Of a stretch of DNA of 64,000 nucleotides, positions 35,269-43,007 are shown one piece after another (the stretch's first letter is position 1; each line of letters opens with the position of its first letter). Source of the stretch: Pseudomonadota bacterium (GTDB lineage Bacteria > Pseudomonadota > Gammaproteobacteria > Steroidobacterales > Steroidobacteraceae); NCBI GenBank assembly GCA_023423065.1, contig JAFAGC010000076.1, positions 1 through 64,000 on the forward strand, read 5' to 3'. The notes under the pieces are model-generated. The model was not told the origin of the DNA, did no database searches, and was given only the letters and a program-made list of their open reading frames with translations. The position numbers and the translations under genes are program-made.

Positions 35269-35373
35269 TTCCGGGCGCCGGCACCATCGCGAAGCGGCAC
35301 GCGCGCGGCGTCGCACTTTTTTGAACGCGAGCATTCGGCTCTGGTATTTTGAGGTCGTAAGCACACTCCAAGA

Positions 35374-36825
35374 ATGAAGACCGATTGGACGTCATACACC
35401 TCTCCCGGCTTCCACGATGAGCTCGTGGGTCCCGGCGGCGGTGCGCGCGTCGCGGGCCGCGCGCTCATGCGTTACCTCGCCGAGATGGGCGGCGACGAAA
35501 TCGCGGTGCGGCAGCAGGCGGCCGAGCTCGCCATCAAGGCGATGGGCATCACGTTCACGGTCTACCACGAGCAAGACGGATCGATCGATCGTGCCTGGCC
35601 GCTCGACATCATCCCGCGCACGATTTCGCGCAAGGAGTGGCAGAAGATCGAGGCGGGACTGATCCAGCGCGCCGCGGCGCTGAACCTGTTCATCGACGAC
35701 TGCTACCACGAACAGAAATTCATCCGCGACGGACTGATGCCCGCGTCGATCATCACGACGTCGAAGAACTTCCGTTCCGTCGTGAAGGGAATCAAGCCAC
35801 CGCTCGGCACGTGGGCGCACATCTGCGGCTCCGACCTGATCCGCGACAAGGACGGCACGGTGTACGTGCTCGAGGACAACCTGCGCGTGCCGTCGGGCGT
35901 CTCGTACATGCTCGAGAACCGGCAGGTGGTGAAGCGCGTATTCCCGGAACTGTTCGAGAGCGCGGCGATCCTGCCGGTGGACGATTACCCCTCGCAGCTC
36001 TACGACATGTTGAGCGCGCTCTCGCCGCGCAAGGAGGCCCGGCCCGAAGTCGTGGTGCTCACGCCGGGCATCTACAACTCGGCGTACTTCGAACACGCGT
36101 ATCTCGCGCGGCAGATGGGCTGCGAGCTGGTCGAGGGACGCGACCTTGCGGTAGATAGTGACGACTGCGTGTACATGCAGACGGTGCGCGGCTGGACGCG
36201 CGTCGACGTGATCTACCGGCGCATCGACGACGATTTCCTGGATCCGGAAGTGTTCCGCAAGGATTCCGCGCTCGGCGTGCCGGGCCTGATGCGCGCGTGG
36301 GCCGCGGGCAAGGTCGCGCTCGCGAACGCGCCCGGCGCGGGTGTCGCCGACGACAAGCTCGTCTATACCTACGTGCCGGACATGATCAAGTACTACCTTG
36401 GCGAGGACGCGATCCTGCCCAACGTGCCGTCGTGGCGTTGCGGCGAGGAGAAGCAGCTCGCGCACGTGCTCGATCACCTGGATCAGCTCGTCGTGAAGCC
36501 GGTGGACGGCTCGGGCGGTTACGGCATGCTCATGGGGCCGATGTCGAGCAAATCCGAACGCGCCAGGTTCGCCGAATCGCTCAAGGCCGATCCGCGCAGC
36601 TTCATCGCGCAGCCGGTGGTGACGCTGTCCACCGTGCCGACGTTGGTCAACGACCGGCTCGAGCCGCGGCACGTCGACCTTCGGCCGTTCATCCTGTCTG
36701 GCCCGCAGACCGCGGTGACCACGGGCGGACTGACACGCGTCGCGCTGCGCAAGGGCTCGCTCGTCGTGAACTCCTCGCAGGGCGGCGGCAGCAAGGATAC
36801 GTGGATAGTGGATACCGAGAACTAG
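35374..36825 (+). CDS. Circularly permuted ATP-grasp protein (DUF404/DUF407)
   Basis: Predicted ATP-dependent amidoligase of 483 aa. The family pattern is strong: 'IPRTISRKEWQKIEAGLIQR', 'LEDNLRVPSGVSYMLENRQV', 'VVLTPGIYNSAYFEHAYLAR', 'VIYRRIDDDFLDPEVFRKDS' and 'VVKPVDGSGGYGMLMGP'. The last gives the Lys and the flexible Gly-rich loop of ATP-grasp enzymes. It is homologous to the first 490 residues of the fusion at 29318 but has its own alpha-E partner downstream. The chosen ATG lies after a weak AAGAATG context. A huge hairpin separates it from the alpha-E gene. Confidence 0.92.
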   Translation: MKTDWTSYTSPGFHDELVGPGGGARVAGRALMRYLAEMGGDEIAVRQQAAELAIKAMGITFTVYHEQDGSIDRAWPLDIIPRTISRKEWQKIEAGLIQRAAALNLFIDDCYHEQKFIRDGLMPASIITTSKNFRSVVKGIKPPLGTWAHICGSDLIRDKDGTVYVLEDNLRVPSGVSYMLENRQVVKRVFPELFESAAILPVDDYPSQLYDMLSALSPRKEARPEVVVLTPGIYNSAYFEHAYLARQMGCELVEGRDLAVDSDDCVYMQTVRGWTRVDVIYRRIDDDFLDPEVFRKDSALGVPGLMRAWAAGKVALANAPGAGVADDKLVYTYVPDMIKYYLGEDAILPNVPSWRCGEEKQLAHVLDHLDQLVVKPVDGSGGYGMLMGPMSSKSERARFAESLKADPRSFIAQPVVTLSTVPTLVNDRLEPRHVDLRPFILSGPQTAVTTGGLTRVALRKGSLVVNSSQGGGSKDTWIVDTEN

Positions 36826-36826
36826 C

Positions 36827-36922
36827 GGGTGGGGATTAGGTGCCGGTGTAAAAGGTGGGGATAAGGCGGACACGAATGATGACACTCTCCCCACCTTTTA
36901 CACCGGCACCTAATCCCCACCC
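36827..36922. repeat. Perfect 35-bp inverted repeat inside the ATP-grasp/alpha-E operon
   Basis: Arms at 36827-36861 and 36888-36922 are perfectly complementary over 35 bp, with a 26-nt loop. The element starts 1 bp after the ATP-grasp stop codon and ends 9 bp before the alpha-E start. As RNA it would be an extremely stable hairpin that could stop transcription or protect the upstream message, so the two genes may be unequally expressed. The arm holds GGTGCCGGTGTAAAAGG, distantly like the GGTGCCTGGCACC elements elsewhere. Confidence 0.85.
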
Positions 36923-36931
36923 ACCAACAAC

Positions 36932-37957
36932 ATGCTCGCTAGAACAGTAGAAAACGTTTACTGGCTGTCGCGTTACCTCGAGCGCGCGGAGAACACCGCG
37001 CGCATCATCGGCGTGAACACCAACCTGTTGCTCGACCTGCCGGGAGGCATCGCGCCGGGCTGGCTGCCGCTGGTGGACATTTCCGGTAACCGCGCGGACT
37101 TCGATGCCCAGTTCAAGGACAAGGGCACGCGCGGCGAAGAGCGGGACGTCGTGCACTTCCTGATCGCGGACAAGCAGAATCCGGGATCCATCTGCTCATC
37201 GCTCGCGGCCGCGCGCGAGAACGCGCGCACGCTGCGCGAGATACTGCCCACCGAGGCCTGGGAGCTGCTCAACGAGTTCTTCGCGGAGTTCACGCGCGAC
37301 GTCGGCACCGGCATCGCCAAGCGCACGCGCTTCGAATTCCTCAAGCGCATCGTCGTCACGCTGCAGACCATCGCGGGGATGCTCGACAGCACGATGAATC
37401 GCAACGACGCGTACACATTCATGTTCCTCGGCCGCAATATCGAGCGCGCCGACATGACCAGCCGCATCGTCGACGTGCGCTCCGCCCAACTACTGCCCGC
37501 CGAAACGCCCGAGCTGCGTCCCTTCGAGAGCGTGCAGTGGATGAGCGTGCTGAAGTCGCTGTCCGGCTACCAGATGTACCGGCTCAGGATGCGCACGCGC
37601 GTCAGGCGCACCGACGTGCTCCAGTTCCTCCTGCGCGACGACCAGTTCCCCCGCTCCTGCCTGTTCTGCATCTCGCAGATCGAAGGCTCCCTGATCCCGC
37701 TCCCGCGCAGCGACGCGGTGCTCGAAACCGTGGAGACCGCGGCGCGTTTCATCGAACGCGCGCCGCTCGCGACGCTCGACCAGCCCGGACTGCACGAGCT
37801 CATCGACCATATCCAGCTGCACATGATCAACGTGCACGACGGCATCGCGCAGAACTACTTCCCGTCGCGCACCGCGGAGGGGATGCAGCGGATGTCCACG
37901 CACGGCCAGTCCCAGCGGCAGAGCACGCTATCGTTCGGCGAAACCGCGAAGGCCTGA
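36932..37957 (+). CDS. Alpha-E domain protein (DUF403)
   Basis: All-helical protein (341 aa) of the alpha-E family, with the signature 'LARTVENVYWLSRYLERAEN' at the N-terminus, 'FLGRNIERADMTSRIVDVRS' in the middle and 'NYFPSRTAEGMQRM' near the end. Alpha-E proteins are strictly associated with circularly permuted ATP-grasp proteins and transglutaminases, and may serve as scaffold or peptide template. It is homologous to the C-terminal 300 residues of the fusion at 29318. No ribosome binding site is evident, because the space before the start is taken by the hairpin; this is unusual. Confidence 0.9.
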   Translation: MLARTVENVYWLSRYLERAENTARIIGVNTNLLLDLPGGIAPGWLPLVDISGNRADFDAQFKDKGTRGEERDVVHFLIADKQNPGSICSSLAAARENARTLREILPTEAWELLNEFFAEFTRDVGTGIAKRTRFEFLKRIVVTLQTIAGMLDSTMNRNDAYTFMFLGRNIERADMTSRIVDVRSAQLLPAETPELRPFESVQWMSVLKSLSGYQMYRLRMRTRVRRTDVLQFLLRDDQFPRSCLFCISQIEGSLIPLPRSDAVLETVETAARFIERAPLATLDQPGLHELIDHIQLHMINVHDGIAQNYFPSRTAEGMQRMSTHGQSQRQSTLSFGETAKA

Positions 37958-38069
37958 CTCGATCCGCTGACGCCATCAGCCCCGCTGATGGCTGACATTC
38001 GCGCCGCTCCCGGAATCGTACGTAGCCTTACGAATGCGCCGCCCCGCGAGCGCCGGCGATGCTTTCGTC

Positions 38070-38411
38070 ATGAACGACGAAATTGCCTGGGGCACGACGA
38101 TATTCGATGGGCGCGCGGCACAGCGCGGCTACGCGCTCAACAAGATGTGTTATTCGTTCAACGACGCCGCGAACCGCGCGGAGTTCCGGCGGGACGAGGA
38201 AGCGTACTGCCGCAAGTTCGGCCTCGACGCCGAGCAACGCACTGCGGTCCAGGCGCGCGACGTGCTCGCGATGATCGCGGCCGGCGGCAACATCTACTAC
38301 CTCGCCAAGCTCGCCGGGATCTTCGGGCTCAACGTGCAGGACATCGGGGCGCAGCAGACGGGCGTCTCGGTCGAGGAGTTCCGGGCCAAACTACTCGCGG
38401 CGGGAGGCTGA
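38070..38411 (+). CDS. ligA: LigA-like small (alpha) subunit of extradiol dioxygenase
   Basis: Small subunit (113 aa) of the protocatechuate 4,5-dioxygenase family. Hallmarks are 'GTTIFDGRAAQRGYALNKMC', 'FNDAANRAEFRRDEEAYCRK', and 'VLAMIAAGGNIYYLAKLAG'. The alpha subunit lids the active site of LigB, which follows after 2 bp. The start could also be 38034, but MNDEIAWGTTIFD matches the usual beginning. The gene follows alpha-E by 112 bp but has no functional link to it that I can see. Confidence 0.85.
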   Translation: MNDEIAWGTTIFDGRAAQRGYALNKMCYSFNDAANRAEFRRDEEAYCRKFGLDAEQRTAVQARDVLAMIAAGGNIYYLAKLAGIFGLNVQDIGAQQTGVSVEEFRAKLLAAGG

Positions 38412-38413
38412 AC

Positions 38414-39250
38414 ATGGCGCGTATCGTGGGCGGCATCGGAACCTCGCACATCCCCGCCATCGGCCTCGCCATGGCCCGCAACCAGTACGATGAGCCGTAC
38501 TGGAAGCCGTTCTTCGAGGCCTATCGTCCCGTGCGCGCGTGGCTCGAACGCGTGCAGCCCACGGTTGCGGTGGTCGTGTACAACGATCACGGACTCAACT
38601 TCTTCCTCGACAAGATGCCCGCCTTCGCCGTGGGCGCGGCGCCGGCGTACCACAATGCCGATGAAGGCTGGGGCCTGCCGTCGTTGCAGCCCTTTCCCGG
38701 AGATCCGGCGCTTTCCTGGCACGTCATCGAATCGCTAACCGCCGAGGAGTTCGACCTGACTACCTGCCAGGAGATGCTCGTCGACCACGGTTTCGTCGTA
38801 CCCATGCAGCTGTTGTGGCAGGGTTCGCGCGAGGTCCGCACGATCCCCATACACGTGAACACGGTGCAGCATCCGTTGCCGAGCCCTGCCCGCTGCCTCA
38901 AGTTCGGCCAGGCGCTGGGACGCGCGCTGGCCTCGTGGCCGGCCGACGAACGCGTGGTCGTGCTCGGGACGGGTGGTCTCTCGCACCAGCTCGACGGCAA
39001 ACGCGCCGGATTCATCAACAAGCCGTTCGACCTCTTCTGTCTCGAGAAGATAGTCGACGACCCGGAGGCCATCGCGCGCTATTCGATCCGCGAGCTGGTC
39101 GCGCTCGCCGGGACACAGGGTCCCGAGCTCGTCCAGTGGCTCGTCATGCGCGGCGCGCTGGGCGCCGAGGTACGCGCCCTGCAGAGCAACTACCACGTGC
39201 CGATCTCGAATACCGGCTCCGGGCTACTGCTGTTGGAGAAAGCCGCCTAG
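38414..39250 (+). CDS. ligB: LigB-like catalytic (beta) subunit of extradiol dioxygenase
   Basis: Non-haem iron ring-cleaving dioxygenase (278 aa) of the type II LigAB family. Iron-binding residues correspond to H12 (GTSHIP), H59 (VVVYNDHGLNFF) and a Glu in 'LGAEVRALQ'. The catalytic His is in 'GLSHQLDGKRAGFINKPF'. The expected reaction is meta-cleavage of protocatechuate or a similar catecholic acid. The usual partners, ligC and ligJK, are not adjacent, so the substrate may be different (for example gallate-like or a secondary metabolite). GGGAGGCTG lies in the ligA end just upstream. Confidence 0.86.
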   Translation: MARIVGGIGTSHIPAIGLAMARNQYDEPYWKPFFEAYRPVRAWLERVQPTVAVVVYNDHGLNFFLDKMPAFAVGAAPAYHNADEGWGLPSLQPFPGDPALSWHVIESLTAEEFDLTTCQEMLVDHGFVVPMQLLWQGSREVRTIPIHVNTVQHPLPSPARCLKFGQALGRALASWPADERVVVLGTGGLSHQLDGKRAGFINKPFDLFCLEKIVDDPEAIARYSIRELVALAGTQGPELVQWLVMRGALGAEVRALQSNYHVPISNTGSGLLLLEKAA

Positions 39251-39307
39251 CCACATCTTCCCATCCGGGCTCTTCTTCGGCGCCGCGCGCTGGGGCATAG
39301 TGGCGCC

Positions 39308-39784
39308 ATGGCAGCGGTCACCATCTTTCGCGGACTGGTCCTCGCGGCGTTCGCCGTCCTGGTGGCCGGCGTCGCGTCGGGTGTCCTGGCTTATTTCCAG
39401 CCTGCGCTGCCCGTCGAGGTCGACGCTTACCTCAAATCGCAGAACGTCGGCACGATGGCGAACGTCTTTTCCGAAGCGAACTGGGGCACGCAGGTCGCTG
39501 TCGGCATCGCGTTCGTCGTCTATCTGATCGCCTATCTCGCCGCCCTGATCGGGCTGCTGCGGTTCCGCGGCTGGGCACGCTGGCTGTTCATCGTCGTGAT
39601 CGGCCTCTCGCTCGTGTTCACCATTTCGGGCGGAACGACGCTGTCGACGCCGATCGAGTCGCTGGTCTACACGGCCGGCAACATGGTCGACGGCGCCATT
39701 CTCACACTCCTGTTCATCGAGCCCATCCGCGCGAGATTCCGCGACGAACCGATCGCGCCGCAGGTTCCTATTGACCCGGCGTGA
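39308..39784 (+). CDS. Predicted four-helix membrane protein, unknown function
   Basis: Protein of 158 aa with four likely membrane helices (about residues 8-28, 60-83, 90-107 and 120-138) and a charged C-terminus 'EPIRARFRDEPIAPQVP'. No family was recognised. Its 3' end overlaps the TTG start of the sirtuin gene by 14 bp, so the two are probably coexpressed. ATG 39308 follows a weak Shine-Dalgarno-like site. Confidence 0.65.
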   Translation: MAAVTIFRGLVLAAFAVLVAGVASGVLAYFQPALPVEVDAYLKSQNVGTMANVFSEANWGTQVAVGIAFVVYLIAYLAALIGLLRFRGWARWLFIVVIGLSLVFTISGGTTLSTPIESLVYTAGNMVDGAILTLLFIEPIRARFRDEPIAPQVPIDPA

Positions 39785-40463
39785 GAAGATAGTCGTCATT
39801 TCCGGCTCGGGGCTGTCCGCGGAAAGCGGCCTGCCTACTTTCCGCGACACCGCCGGGCTGTGGCGGCAGTACTCCTGGGCCGAGCTCGCGAGCCCCGAGG
39901 GCTGGCAGCGCAATCCCGCGCTGGTGCTCGAGTTCTACAACGAGCGGCGCGCGAAGGCGTGGGCCGCCGCGCCCAATGCCGCGCACCGCGCCATCGCATC
40001 GCTCGAATCGAAGTACGATGTGGTCGTCGTCACCCAGAATGTCGACGCGCTGCACGAGCGCGCGGGTTCGACCCAGGTGCTGCACGTACACGGCGAGCTC
40101 GCCTGGGCGCGCGGGACAGGAAGGTCGCGCCGCCGCTATCGCATCGACGGCGCCCCGATCATGCTGGGCCAGCTATGCGACGAGGGAACCCAGCTGCGGC
40201 CGGACATCGTGTGGTTCGGCGAGGAGGCACGGCACATGGACGAAGCGCGCACCCACGTGGCCGAAGCCGACAAGGCCCTTGTCGTCGGCACTTCGCTCAC
40301 GGTTTATCCAGCCTCGGGACTGGTAGACGTCGCGAGGAAAGACGCAGAACGCGTGCTCAATGCGCTGGAGATCGATGAGGTACCCGCCGGCTTCGAATTC
40401 CACGTCGGAAGGGCCACGCAGATCGTTCCCACGATCACCGCGCGCTGGCTGGCTGCGGCCTGA
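39771..40463 (+). CDS. cobB: Sir2-family NAD-dependent deacylase
   Basis: Sirtuin of 230 aa that removes acyl groups from protein lysines using NAD+. Motifs are 'GSGLSAESGLPTFRD' (NAD-binding GAGxSxxSGIPxFR), 'TQNVDALHERAG', the catalytic His in 'HVHGELAW' and 'PDIVWFGE'. The zinc-binding region lacks the usual four Cys: only one Cys is present between the His and PDIVWFGE, so the zinc ribbon is probably lost, as in many small bacterial sirtuins. The start is a TTG inside the previous gene. The 3' end overlaps the next, convergent gene by 29 bp. Confidence 0.9.
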   Translation: MTRREKIVVISGSGLSAESGLPTFRDTAGLWRQYSWAELASPEGWQRNPALVLEFYNERRAKAWAAAPNAAHRAIASLESKYDVVVVTQNVDALHERAGSTQVLHVHGELAWARGTGRSRRRYRIDGAPIMLGQLCDEGTQLRPDIVWFGEEARHMDEARTHVAEADKALVVGTSLTVYPASGLVDVARKDAERVLNALEIDEVPAGFEFHVGRATQIVPTITARWLAAA

Positions 40464-41796
40464 CTACTCCAGCGGGCCGCTCGAACTCGACCTCGCATGC
40501 ACTGAAGGCCCTCATCACTTTCTCGATCCGCGCACGCTGCGAGGAATCGACACTCTGCCATTCGTGGGCGAGCAGCGCATCGCGGAATCGGCCCAGCGAC
40601 TCGTATAGCCGCAGCGATTCGGGCACCTCGCGCCCGGTTTCGCGGTACAGCGCGGAATGCGACATGCCGCGCATCGCGAGAACCCTCTGGTCGTCGTAGT
40701 AGAGTGGCAACTTCGGAAAATCCTCGTCCGCCAGCTGTTGCAGCCGCGCGAGAATGACGCGCTGCCGGGGATCTACCAGTTCCACGCGGCCGACCATGAC
40801 GCGCGTAATTTCGGCGGGCGCCGATATCGACAACGGCAGGCGTGCATCCGTCCACTGGGCGGGCAGAATGAAGAAGACTCGCAGTCCCGTGCTTTCGAAG
40901 TACGAAAGGCGCCAGGTCTCGAGCATCGCGTCGGCCTCGTCCGCGAACAATCCGCTGGCTTGGAGCGCCGCCGCCAGCTCGCCTCGGAGCGCCGCCAAAC
41001 TACTCGGGAGACCGCCGGCGACGGTGGGGAACACCGGCGCTTCGATCGTGCTGCCGACCGCATTCAGCGTCCGATACCGCACGCGACCGTCCTCGGCGAC
41101 ATCGACGAGCCACAGGCGCGGAAGCGCGTTCATCCCGGCCTCGCCGTCGCGTAGCGAAATCGACAACGTATCGCCGCGGCGTTGGACCACGAGGGGTGCA
41201 TCGAAGTGGCCGACGCCCCGATAGAACAGGTACTTCTCCGCTTCCGTGTTCGTTTCGTTCGCGACGATCGCCGACGCGGCCTTGCGCGGCGCGAGCCACA
41301 CGTGTTCCGACGTTTGCGGCATCGACGCGGTCGCGCCGGGATCCAGCCGCAGCCCCTTCCAGGTCAGGGAACCGCGCGAATCCGCGGACAACGACGACGG
41401 GAAATTCGTGCCTTCGGCGGTCGCCGCGGGATAGAACTCGGTGAGCCAGCCGCCGTTGAGGGATGCCCGCACGTCGAAGGTCGCAGTCCAACCCGCCGAT
41501 GGGTAGAAATACAGCACCGGAGTCTCGAGCCGCAGCGTGACGTCGGGATGGCAGCGTGGCGCGCCCTGCGACCAACGGGCCGGGCGCGACGTGGTCGCGA
41601 AGATTTCCATGCCGACCATGCGATGGACGAAGGCCGGCACCGGCTCGTCGTCGGCGTTGATCCCGGCGATGGTCCGCCCGTTCTCGTCCTGGAAGGATGT
41701 GAAGGTGCCCCATTCGTGGACTACGAGCCTGGAGCCCTGCGCCGCGGCCGCGCCGACCATGACTAACAACACCAGCGTAAGAGCGGTCGACTTCAT
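40435..41796 (-). CDS. Secreted protein with HEWGTFTSF motif, unknown function
   Basis: Secreted protein of 453 aa. A signal peptide (MKSTALTLVLLVMVGAAAAQ) is followed by the striking N-terminal motif 'VVHEWGTFTSFQDENGR', which I associate with an unstudied family seen in Planctomycetes and Proteobacteria. The rest is a mix of beta-rich stretches (about 90-300) and a helical C-terminal part, with no catalytic pattern I can name. It has a good ribosome binding site (GGAGGT at 41801-41806, minus strand). It overlaps the sirtuin 3' end and follows the Rieske fusion gene in the same direction with a 74-bp gap. Confidence 0.7.
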   Translation of the reverse strand: MKSTALTLVLLVMVGAAAAQGSRLVVHEWGTFTSFQDENGRTIAGINADDEPVPAFVHRMVGMEIFATTSRPARWSQGAPRCHPDVTLRLETPVLYFYPSAGWTATFDVRASLNGGWLTEFYPAATAEGTNFPSSLSADSRGSLTWKGLRLDPGATASMPQTSEHVWLAPRKAASAIVANETNTEAEKYLFYRGVGHFDAPLVVQRRGDTLSISLRDGEAGMNALPRLWLVDVAEDGRVRYRTLNAVGSTIEAPVFPTVAGGLPSSLAALRGELAAALQASGLFADEADAMLETWRLSYFESTGLRVFFILPAQWTDARLPLSISAPAEITRVMVGRVELVDPRQRVILARLQQLADEDFPKLPLYYDDQRVLAMRGMSHSALYRETGREVPESLRLYESLGRFRDALLAHEWQSVDSSQRARIEKVMRAFSACEVEFERPAGVVRPQPASAR

Positions 41797-41870
41797 ACGC
41801 ACCTCCGGTGCTCGAGGCACTGACCTCCGCGGCCGGAAAAGATTCATTGCCGCACTGCGGCAACTGCGGA

Positions 41871-42962
41871 TCAGGCCGACGCCTTGCGCCCGCCCCGCTC
41901 GATCGTCGCGTGCGACTCCAGCGAATTCCGGATCAGGCAATTTGCGAGTTCCGCGCTGCGCGCGACCAGCTCGCGTGCGCCCTTGCGCAACTGCTCGCTG
42001 GTCTCGACGAACTCCACGTTCTTGTCCATCTCCTCGAACTCCCAGCCGAGCGAGTGCGCGATGAACGGAAACTGCGGCAGTAGATAGCCTATCTCGCTGA
42101 AGAATCCCATCATCTGGCCGGCCACGGCCTGGATGCCGTCCTGCCCGCCGGTGATGATGAACGCGGCCACCTTGTTCCTGATCAGCACCTTGTTGTTGAT
42201 CGTGATCTGGTTCTGGATGCAGTTCATGCGCTCGACCATCTTGTAGTACTGCGAGCTGGCCGCGCCCCAGCGGATCGGCGTCGCGATCAGCAGGATGTCG
42301 GCCCAGTGCACGGCGAGCTCGTACACCTGGTCGAGCTGATCGGTCTTGTCCATCGAGGTGATCGAACAGGGCCACGTGCAGGCCTTCGCGGCCTTCGAGT
42401 AATAACCCTCGCAGTGGCGGAACCGCAGGTCGTCGAGCCGGACGAGTTTCGTCTCGGCGCCGAGCGCGGTGCTCGCATGTTCGAGCGCGACGTTGAGCAG
42501 ATGCTCCGAGGTCGAAAAGCGCGGGTTCTTGCGATCCATCGCGGTGGTCGAGATGCCACCGACGCGCAAGACGCCGGGCGCGCGGTCGGTCGAGCGCTCC
42601 AGTGGATGGGGCTCGTGCGCGAGGTGGCCGCGCTTGCTCGTCGGCTTCGCGGTGACTAACAACCGCCCACCTTCCTCCTTCACGCCGTAGCCGGGTACCT
42701 TGTCCGCCTCGTATCCCGGCTCACCCTCGCCCGTGCAGCGATGAAACTTGTACTGGTGCCAGGGGCAGACGACATATTCGCCGTCGAGCCGGCCCTTGCC
42801 GAGCGGCCCGCCAACGTGATTGCAGAGATTGGAGATGACGCCGAACTTCCCGTCCTTGTACGAGACGGCCACGAGCCGGTCGCCTGACCTCGCCTGCGTC
42901 AGCGGTTTGCCGCGAAAGTCATCGGCAGCGCCGATATCGATCCACTCGCCGTGTTCGTTCAT
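41871..42962 (-). CDS. Rieske / flavodoxin-like (NADPH-dependent FMN reductase) fusion
   Basis: Protein of 363 aa made of two redox domains. Residues 1-105 are a Rieske [2Fe-2S] domain with 'CNHVGGPLGKG' and 'CPWHQYKFH', which hold the two Cys and two His ligands (CxH and CxxH). Residues 115-363 are a flavodoxin-like FMN reductase, with 'GVLRVGGISTTAMDRKNPRF' and 'LLIATPIRWGAASSQYYKMV'. The domain pairing suggests electron passage from NAD(P)H via FMN to the cluster and on to an unknown acceptor. The usual oxygenase subunit is absent. The start MNEHGEWIDIG at 42962 is preferred over 43007, which would overlap the divergent MFS gene. Confidence 0.85.
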   Translation of the reverse strand: MNEHGEWIDIGAADDFRGKPLTQARSGDRLVAVSYKDGKFGVISNLCNHVGGPLGKGRLDGEYVVCPWHQYKFHRCTGEGEPGYEADKVPGYGVKEEGGRLLVTAKPTSKRGHLAHEPHPLERSTDRAPGVLRVGGISTTAMDRKNPRFSTSEHLLNVALEHASTALGAETKLVRLDDLRFRHCEGYYSKAAKACTWPCSITSMDKTDQLDQVYELAVHWADILLIATPIRWGAASSQYYKMVERMNCIQNQITINNKVLIRNKVAAFIITGGQDGIQAVAGQMMGFFSEIGYLLPQFPFIAHSLGWEFEEMDKNVEFVETSEQLRKGARELVARSAELANCLIRNSLESHATIERGGRKASA

Positions 42963-43007
42963 GCCCACAATGATAACTCCTGGCGCGTGCCCTACACTGT
43001 CGCGCAC

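Noticed and set aside
38070..39250. Protocatechuate degradation operon
   Set aside because: Only the two dioxygenase subunits are present; no further ring-cleavage pathway genes adjoin.
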